Shown here piece by piece: positions 34,144 through 43,400 of a stretch of DNA of 64,000 nucleotides. The notes under the pieces were generated by a model. The model saw only the letters and a list, made by a program, of their open reading frames with translations. It was not told where the DNA came from and did no database searches. Origin of the DNA: Favolaschia claudopus (Eukaryota > Basidiomycota > Agaricomycetes > Agaricales > Mycenaceae). The DNA lies in NCBI GenBank assembly GCA_037176885.1, contig JAWWNJ010000001.1, positions 3,720,001 through 3,784,000 on the forward strand, read 5' to 3'. Numbering within the stretch: position 1 is the first letter of the stretch; each line of letters opens with the position of its first letter. A program made the position numbers and the translations under genes.

Positions 34144-35039
34144 TCATCCAAAATGAATCACCATCCCCGGTCCAAGCTCCATCATGTTCCCAAAGTATTC
34201 CTTCATGTCGGGGGTTTCTAAGATGGGATTCTTGCCTTCGTGCTTGGGATCGGCGACCAGATTGCGAAACTCGCTTGGTGTCATCGCAAACGGATGCGTC
34301 ACAATCCAGGAACTATATCAACCCAATTCAGTGCTTGTGAGCAAACCGCGAGCCACTGCCAAGAACGAAGCAAGAATGGACGCACCAGACCTCATCGTCC
34401 TGCTCCAGAGCTTCCTTTTCTCTGCCGAGACGGTGAAGAAGGCGACTGTAGCATGCCCGCGACCAGATCTGAGTGTTGCACTGGTCTCCGATATCAGGCG
34501 CGGCGTCGTACGCAGCTCGAAAATGCGCGATCGCAGCCTCTTCTTGCCCAGGCTGCTCATGGAGCGCAACACCGAGATACATCTCGGGCGTAACGTCAAC
34601 CTCACCGTCGGGGTGGTTGCGCTTGTGGCCTGCGATGACTTGTTCTAGATACGGAACTGCCTCGGCGATGCGGGTTGGTGTCGAGTACTGTTATGATATG
34701 AGTACAAAGAAAATCATGAGGATACGAACGTCAACGTACCCGCAAACACATAGAAAGATGCCAATTGGAGGAGTCGATGAGTGCAGCCTTGGCGCGAGGC
34801 ACATCCGAGGGAGTGGGAACGGGCTTCAACAAATTCAAGCTTCTTAGAAACTCGACGTCGTCGCCCTGTGTGTCGAGCTTTGCTCGGAAAGCGAACAATT
34901 TGTCGACGAAATCTCTTTGTTCAGTCGAGGAAAGGGCGGCGAAGATTCCAGACACGTTTTGGTGGAAGACGGAAAGCGCTCCCAAGCGTGCGGAAGTGAA
35001 AGTTATGAGATTGGACAGCACTGGCAGTGGCTTGGGCAT
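34144..35039 (-). CDS. TPR-containing protein, function unknown
   Basis: ATG 35037-35039 (MPKPLPVLSNLITFTSARLG) begins a helical protein. Exon 1 runs to about 34.74 kb (SSNWHLSMCLRV). The second exon holds TPR-like helices (YLEQVIAGHKRNHPDGEVDV and MYLGVALHEQPGQEEAAIAH, then HFRAAYDAAPDIGD and RLLHRLGREKEALEQ). A last exon reads PFAMTPSEFRNLVADPKHEG and ends ELGPGMVIHFG at stop 34144-34146. About 260 residues. TPR units usually mediate protein contacts, but no partner can be inferred. A longer N-terminal extension is open upstream, but it is rich in unlikely sequence and was not used. Confidence 0.6.
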
Positions 35040-35643
35040 GTTTAATTGGAGATCGAGGGTCACGGTGCAAGGTGTGGTTTGTCGCAAGCTCAGCTGAGGA
35101 CTGTCTTTGTCTCGACGATTCCCAGGGTTGAACAAAGAATGATCGGAGTGGCAAATCACAACCTTTTTGAGTGAATGAAGCATCCGACTCTTCCTTGATG
35201 CAGGGTCAAAAGTTGATGTCTTTTGTATATGCAACAGACTGGGAAGTACATTTTCCATGATAAAATAGATGGGACGGATTACGATGATGTAGACGGAGAC
35301 GAAACGTTTCTGCGCATCTTCCCTTTCGACCGTACACAGAACATGAAAATAGCAGAATGAGAGTCAGCGGCCGAAAACACGGGTTCGGTGGAGCTACGAA
35401 GAGAACAGAAGAATTTTCCTGAAAATTGGAACCCTTCCTCTTCAACACATTCACCCGTCAAATGCTTGCACGGGGAGGAAGGTAGGCGAAATTAGGGCCA
35501 GTCTTGCACAAGGGAATTGAACCGATCAATAATGGAAAAAAGAAACTCGATTTAGGGTCGGCAGGGGGTGCATGACGTTCAGGGACGGATTCACGACATA
35601 AAAACCCGATAACAAATCCCCTCCAACCTCCACATCTAGGGCC
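35040..35643. promoter_or_regulatory. Divergent promoter region, TPR gene / GNAT gene
   Basis: 604 bp between divergent starts. It is AT-rich near the middle and holds no convincing ORF or TATA box; it should contain both promoters. Confidence 0.4.
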
Positions 35644-36322
35644 ATGGTCGTAAGAATTCGACCAGCTATTGCTCAGGACGCGCCTGCTTTGTCGCGGATA
35701 TGCCTTCTCACTGCCGACGCTGGGAAGAGTGCCGAACACCTCCACGACTTTCCTGAACTTCCGGGGCTTGTTTGGGCCGTTCCATACGTTACCCTGCCCA
35801 GCACTTGGGGTTTCGTCATGGAAGAGGAGAGCAGCGGAGAGGTGGTGGGCTACATTGTTGGCGCGAAGGACACAGTTGCATACGAGGCGTACGCGGCAGA
35901 GAACTTGTGGCCCGTGTTGTCCAAGAGATACCCACTATCGGTTGCTGTTAAGCCGGCCGACCAGTTTTACACGCAGCTTTTGGCGAATTTCCGGACTCTG
36001 CCAAAGACCACGCTGGAGTTCTCTCGCGCCCATTTGCACATCGACATCTTGGGCAGCCACCAAAAACAGGGTTGGGGACGGAAGCTGGTCCAGAGGGCGG
36101 TGGAGTATTTGAGGGGCGAAGGTTCGTCGTCGCTCATTGCTGTCTATCACATTCCAGTCAGTGAGTTTATTGACTCGAAACTGTCTTGACATAGGAATCG
36201 AAGGAGTGTGGTTAATCATGAACCCAAAGAACGAAAACGCATGCACATTCTACGAAAGGTTGGGCTTCAGAGGCATAGAGGGGTCGCCGAAAAATCATGT
36301 TGGGCTCGAATTCAGTAGTTGA
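35644..36322 (+). CDS. GNAT-family N-acetyltransferase
   Basis: Transfers acetyl from acetyl-CoA to an amine; the substrate is unknown. ATG 35644 gives MVVRIRPAIAQDAPALSRIC, the usual GNAT strand-helix opening. Then come WGFVMEEESSGEVVGYIVGA (strands 2-4), AHLHIDILGSHQKQGWGRKL (acetyl-CoA pyrophosphate loop, Q-x-x-G-x-G/A with QGWGRKL) and LVQRAVEYLRGEG. A 76-nt intron (36121-36196, GTTCGT...CATAG) joins IEGVWLIMNPKNENACTFYE, then RLGFRGIEG, the conserved N-x-x-A-x-x-F-Y-x-x-x-G-F end of the fold. About 200 residues. Without splicing the ORF ends early at 36189 and loses the last strand. Confidence 0.85.
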
Positions 36323-37410
36323 GGGTGTCAGATGAATTCCAGGTAGGTAGCAAAACAAGATCGACATTTGAGAAACATAGGATTCGAAGGAGCATCGCGA
36401 CTCGCGAGTTGGTTGTGGTCGCAGTGGTGGTGGGAGATCAGAAGGCTCGGCGATTTCGGCCGACTTACGATCTCCAAAAGAATTTTGGCACGCGTCAAAC
36501 GATTCATATAATCCCCGGTAGCCCGCTTTGCGGCAATGCCCACTATCTATCACACAGCGAGAGACCATTTTCTGAGTTGCAGATGTAAGATGTATTTAAG
36601 AATCGATATAGTAAATGGTATAGTGAAGCAAAGGATTTAGAGAGCAGTAAGAATAAATGAGTGGGCGCTGTCTCAGTGTAGGATAACAATAAGTATGTAA
36701 GTCCTCAACGCAATCAAGTCAAGGCATGCACAACTTCAGAAAGGACGAGCATCGTTCAATGGCGCGTATTGGTACGCCGACGTAATGTGTGCATCAATAC
36801 GCTCCGGAAATACAAGAGAATCTCCGGAAGGTACAGAGCGGGGTCAATGGCGAAGGCAATCCAGAGACACGCCGGGAGAGACGCGAAGCCGAAGCCAGCG
36901 CGAATTTGAGGCGAATTTCGGGTGCGAGGTCGGTGTTAGCGGCGGCAACGCGCGTGAATGTACTACTGTAGACTGTGTGGGCAATAGCGCCGCAGAGAGA
37001 AAGCACAAAACGAAGGTTGCTGAGTTGCTGACACTTCGCAGGAGTGGTAATTTCGGTAGACGTCGCTCGAGTGACAGGCCGCAGAAGATGGCATCTATGT
37101 AGAAGTTCATTGGTGACCCAGTGACAGTGAAAAGAACAATATAACGCACGAACGAGCCGAAGAGAGTGTTGGCAGTCGTATGAGGACACAATTCAGGGTT
37201 GTATGCTGACAGCCGTTTGGGATATGGTAGAGATTCAGCAGGCGCTGCTTGTACATTAGAAAGATATAAGTACCAAAGGGCATCATTACGGACCGATTTT
37301 CAGCAGACCCATGTGAGCATATCATTCAATGCTAACGTTCTGTGTCCAAGTGTACCCGTTGGCGACGGTGGGGCCGCGTAGGTGCCTTCGAGGCCGGTGA
37401 GATATCTTGA
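36323..37410. other. Spacer between GNAT gene and Helitron ORF
   Basis: 1.1 kb without a supported gene. On minus, a hydrophobic reading at about 36.84-37.19 kb lacks any recognised domain. The 3' terminus of the Helitron (hairpin plus CTRR on minus, YYAG on plus) should lie here but could not be placed confidently; a small AGCAG-GCG-CTGCT hairpin at about 37233-37245 is the nearest candidate. Confidence 0.4.
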
Positions 37411-40400
37411 TTAGAGGCCATTGAATGTGCTTACCTCGTCCTGTTCATCTCCAAGAGCCTTGCGTTTGCTCAGGACCGAAGAGGAGGCGTCGAGTAGTGG
37501 AGGACGAAGCGGTGCGTCAAGAGCGACTTTGCGCCGCTTCACACGCCTCGGCTCATCGGCCCCTGATCCTATTGCCGTAAACACGTCATCTCTCTTCCGT
37601 TTCGCGCCCACCACCAGGCGCAGATTCTCTCGCTGCACCCTCTCCAATCTAACTCTGGGATGTTCCGGGATTGAGTTCTCGTCTTTCCCGGACTCCTCAG
37701 AGTCTATGTCTTCGCGTGCCAGTCCAAACTCTGTGCGGAGTTTGGCTGCCGCCGTCTGCTTCTCTTCCTCCGTGCCGTGCACGATGATCGTCTTCAATGC
37801 GAGGCTTTCCAGTCGACAGACATCTTTTCTCAAATCCTCGGAGGGGCGACAGCAAATCTTCGTCTTATCAAACGGCGTCAAAATTGCGAGTCCTTCGAGC
37901 GAAGTTACTCGAGAAATCATCACGTAGGGACTTTCAGTGCCACGGCAATCAGCTAAGTTAACCACCGCACTTCTCAATGTTCGCCCTTGCGCTTTGTATG
38001 CTGTCATCACGAATCCCGGCTGGATTGGTAGCTGTTTTCGGGTGACACTGCAACTTTTACGGGTATATGGGTGTACCAATTTGAATTGAACTGAGTCTTC
38101 AAGAGCGACGACGTGGTGGCTGGGAAGATCTGGAATGATATCAGGGCTGGTATCAGGTGCGTCGATTACACATGAGATGGCGTGCCGGTTTCCTTCCTTA
38201 TCTACTCTGTAGCGGACACTTTTCAAGATCCCAGAACAACCGTTGACGACTCCACCAGGAACATCGAAATTTTGGCCCATCATCACAGGCATGCCGATAA
38301 CAAGAGGTATTTTTCCCAACCGCTGATTTGTTTTACCGGAATCTAACGATCTCAGATGTTGGATTGTGTCGGATTCTTCGACAATACTTCTGCCGATTCT
38401 ATCTGTTGCGTAGTACCAATGCAATTTTCGTCCGCTTCTTTTTGCGAAAGCACGCGTAGCCGTGAGGTTAAGCTCGTCCTTCATCCGGTTCTCGTTCACA
38501 ATCACTGGTGCGTTATTCCACGGCTCGCTCGACCAGTCAATGTCTAGATTGCTCAACAAGCGGCTGTTTAAGAGCTGAAAATCACCGTCAGTACACCTTC
38601 CGCAACGCAATCTTCCGAGCAGTTCTATGAATCTTCGATTCTCGGGTCCAGATTGTCGGACAATCTCCGTGAATAACACAACAGTCTTCACAGACATCCA
38701 TAACAGTTTTCCAAAAATTTCCTTTTGTCCCAGCTCTGTGCCCGCTTTCGTAGTACGGATGCCCGACTGTTTCTTCTTGTTCTTCTTCTTTGGATCAGTT
38801 TCGATGTGTGCATATAGCTTACTCTGTCGAACAGGTGGTAATTGCGAAAAATCTCCAGCAAAGATAACATTTATTCCACCGAATGCAAGCGTACTCCCCT
38901 TAGCCGCGCTTAGTGCACTACTTATATCGTATAGCATTGCACATCCAACCATCGAAATTTCGTCGATGAACAGATAATCAACACCTTCCCACATCTCCAT
39001 GAGATCACGTAGGGACTTCCCAGTCTTATGTTTTCTCTCATTCTGACCCATCCCTAACGCAGCATGCAGTGTCATTCCTGAAATATTTCGAGCCGCAACT
39101 CCAGTGTACGACGCTAACCGGAATCTTCGCGTTTCTTCTCGAGCTTCAAAAAAATCTCTCAATGCTTCAATGACACGGGATTTCCCAGTACCACCCGGTC
39201 CACCAATGTACATTCGGAGCGGTTCAGCATTCAAGTCCGTACTGTGCTGTGCAACAATTTTGAAAGCGCGGGCTTGTTCCGTGTTCAACGTGTAAGTTCT
39301 AATCATTTTTTCCATGACTTCTTCAGCATTCAACTGGTTACTAGATTTGCCCGGTTGCTCCGGCGGTGTGCGAATGGCTGCGTGGTTATACTGCTGAGGG
39401 AGATCAGAACGGAATGGATTGCCACTTCGAAGTAACGACTCGTTGGCCGTGTCTATAGTGTCCGCCGGGTCAGTGTCAATCTCTTTCTCCTTGCTAGACT
39501 CGCCCTTTCTCCATAGACTCTTCCGCTTGCGGTAGTTCTCTTCCCACTTTTGTTCCTGTACAGGGATCCGTTCCGCAATCAAATCATGGTCAGTATCCGA
39601 AATCACTTCTCCATTGAAAGGGGTATCCTCAGCAGTGAACAATCCACTGTCCTCTGCGCACAATTTGGCTTGAAGAATGGCAGCTTGAGTACGCTGGTTA
39701 TTTTTCGAATGACACAAATCAATTGATTCTAGATGGTCAAGTATCTGCTCATCGTCCATTTCTCCATATAAGTGTCGATCAGCATTCTGTAGGAGCTCTT
39801 CGGAAATCCCGTCACGGGTTCTACGGTTATGACGGTTCTGGAAATGACTGTCACGACTATCTTTGCATTCGTGCAGCAGTTGCATGTTGTCAATGATTTT
39901 TCTGGCGTCATCGGAGCATGTTTCATGAAATTCCTCGTACGCCTCAATCCATGTCTGTTGTTTACTTATCAAGTCAGAGGCATGTCTCCATGGTTTGAAC
40001 AATATTAACATTAATCGTGCGTGTTTTTGTTTCAATTCATCACGATCTCGTCGGGGCAGTGCGGGGCCAATTGGGACGGGTACCTTTCGCATATCAGGCG
40101 CAGCTACGCGCAGAACATGAGTCTCAGCTTCGAGGTGCTCACAGTCTAGCTCAACGGTAGGCCGTTTCCTTCCACTCCAAGCTAAAATATCGCCGTCTTC
40201 GGCTTTCTCCCACACAGCTTTTCTGTTTTTATCATCGGGAACGATGTTCTCTTGGTCTTCTTTGTCAAACACCTCCATCTCTTCTTCGGATCTCTTATGA
40301 CTTCGGTGAGCTTCGGTTTGCCGAGTCTTTTCAACTTGAGCAACAAAATCCCAGACGCTTACAGATTCTAGCTCAGAGCCACGATAGCGATAATCTGCAC

Positions 40401-43400
40401 CTTGATTTGCTGTGGCGACAAATTGCCCTCGTTGGTCTATGTTAAGTCGCACTTCATCTACATCATGTGGTTCATCAGATAACATTTCGTCAGCTTCATC
40501 AGCCTCCATGAGTGAGTTTTCTTCCTCGGCCTCGAGCTCGAGTTCATCTACAGGTGAATCCGGTTCCGACTCAGGTTGGTTATCTTCCGAGGTTTTAGCG
40601 TTGTAGCATTCAGGACTCGGACGTTCTGACTCAATATATCGCTCCAGGCTTGTCCAATACAAATTCGCAAATTTGTGACTGGTAAAATGGTCTTCGAAGT
40701 CCATCAGGTACGACGCAACTTGGTGGCCACTCAGCTCTTGCTGTGCAAGCATAGAATGCGCACATTTCTGGAGTAGACGTCGTGCGCGCATGGCAAAATC
40801 ATCTTCTTCAGGGTCATACTCGCCGAGACGGGTTACTGCAAGTTCAAGAGCTGCGTATGCAACATGGGCCTGCAACTGCGACTTGGTGATATAATCTGTA
40901 ATGTAATAGACGACTGCCTTTGCAGCGGGGCCAGAGGATATAAATTTTATGTCCATATTACAGCGTATGGCTTCTAACATTGTCAAGTTAAAGTTGTTTA
41001 CTAACCCATTCAAGCATCGTAGTTCGAACTCTCCTGTTTCGGAATCAAATACGCTGATTGGTTTAACATGAGATTCATCAAGATCAAACCGACACTCTTT
41101 TTGAAAACCTGGTCCTTTCCAGTATTTATAACAGGTTGGTGTGTGCTTGTGGTACTGGCATACTTTTACGAGCTGATGAAGATCTTTTTGCCTGGCATCT
41201 TCGATATCTTGTTCAGAAATTCCGCTCGTTGGTCCTCGGGTGCTAGATGGATGAAACTTGTCGAACGGGAACTCGTGATTAGGTCTAGGATCAGGAGGTA
41301 TTGTATTCGAAATTGTGTCTTCTAGAAATTCCATCAGTCGACGTTGAAATTCCAGATTTCCTCCATGTTCCAGTACTTTAGCCTTGATCTCATTGGGATT
41401 CAACCCACCCTCTACCCATACGACCATATGACAATGCAACGAACCGCGACCTTGGGCTTCAACAGTGCCGTAGTACGCATTCACAACACCCAATATTCCA
41501 CCTTCGGTATTTCTTTGCTTCGGGTCATATCCTAGAATTGCGGAAATGAATGCTTTCATGAATACATTGAAGAATTCCGCTGCTACAGCCGGATTTTTGG
41601 CAATCAAAATCGACTGGTCCTTCCACACATTCGAGAGATTTTCAGTGGTCAGATTATCAATGTCGATCTCATCTCCGGCCAAAAACCGAACCAATGGATT
41701 GTACACATCGGCTGGATTGATCGTCAAATAGAAACTTGGCAAACCCTTCTCCATCATGAGGCCGCGAATTTCGTTGCGCATTACAAGTTTGGATTGGGGT
41801 GAGCCTTGTACATGAGAACTGATTAAATTAACCTCTTTCATCAATGCCAGAACACGGTTTTCTTCTTCATTTTCCGACTTCCGAAAATCACCTCTACTAA
41901 TCCGCTCGGACACTATATGAATTGCTTGGGCAGATACAGTCGCAAACTGAGCTGCAACAGTGTCGAAATTTTGCCGTTTGACCTTGAAACTGGTGTTCAA
42001 CAAAAGGGTTCGTCTTTGCAACATATTGAACGCGGTGAACAAGAATGAATAATGTTCTTGGAATCGTCGGTCTGCCAGATTAAAGAAATGTTTCAAGTGG
42101 GCCTTAAAACCAAGAGCTGTTTGTCTTCTATGATCTTCAACGCCACCGAGACCGTACGGGAACAAGGTTGGATAAATTAAAGGGAACAGATCTGGATTGT
42201 TAAATTCATTGGTCGGTGTCGGGTCGTGTCTAAGTTCCATGTAACTACCACCAGATTTCTTCAGATGCCGAGCAGCAGCCTTTCTCAACACTCCGGATGA
42301 TTCATGTCCTTTGACGTCTGTTACGACAACACTTTCAAAAGTAATGTCTGCGGGAGATGAAGGAACAGCCATACTCTTCACAGCATCCTGGACCGAAGAA
42401 TGTACATGGGAGTCAGGAGTTGAGGCATCAAAGTTGGTTCCCGAGTACCCTGACGTTGTGGCTTCAATACCAGAAGACGGGATGATATGCTCAATATGAA
42501 ACGGAATATTTACCTGGTCACCGTGACCATTGAACACGGTATTGTCAATCTCTATATCCTTGTAAAGAGGGTTGTGGGTGGAGAGCCATTTAAGTGCGTT
42601 CATGACTTTTTCTTTCCGTACAATCAATGGCTTTGCCTTTGTTCGAATCCACTCATCAGACGGCGGTCGAGATCCTACAAAGACAACACAGATCGGGGTC
42701 GTGATTTCTTCGATCGACGGGGGGAGAGTCTTAGCAATCGTCGATGGTTGCTGAGGATAAACTATAATATTACCCTTAAAACCTCGTTGAACATTCGGAA
42801 GGCCGTCTTCTTTAACATCTTCTTCACGAAGCTGAATGATCCAACATTTAGCTCGGCAGCGTGCAATCATGGCCTCCTCAACAACCGTGAGATCCTGGAG
42901 CTCTGACGGAATTGGTCCGAGGTAATTATAGTTAGCCATTGACAAGCGAGGAATTTTACCGGCCTTCAAAGCAGATTTGCAGGCACTACAAACAACCAAA
43001 ACAGGCTCCATGGTTTCGGGGTCATCTTCAATGCATTGAGGTTCAATCAAAAGCGACTCGTACACTCCTGACTTCACGGGCATGGGGGGCGGAATCATTT
43101 CAGGGTCAAGCCACGGAGTAACCGTATTTTCCGGGTCTCTGTTTGCCAACTCAGAGTCATTCCTCTGATCATCTCCGCTTTCCGAAAGCTCAGTCTCGTC
43201 AGGTCGTCTAAGCTGATCCAAGTCAAACTCCTCAAAAGAGATGGTTGTTTTCCGCTTGATATTACAGCGCTCAACACAGCTACCACAGGTAAATGTAGAT
43301 AATACATCCTTAGAGATCATCGCCTGAAAGGTGTTTTTAAATTTCTCCTTCAACCTCGATGAGATTAACTGTGGCCACTCCTCCTTCAGTTTTTTCAGTT

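Noticed and set aside
36785..37191. Hydrophobic minus ORFs and a plus ORF in the GNAT-Helitron spacer
   Set aside because: Overlapping frames on both strands with no motif; could be a relic, but nothing supports a specific call.
37233..37245. AGCAG-GCG-CTGCT hairpin as the Helitron 3' end
   Set aside because: Arms are only 5 bp and no CTRR (YYAG on plus) lies at the expected distance, so the terminus was left open.
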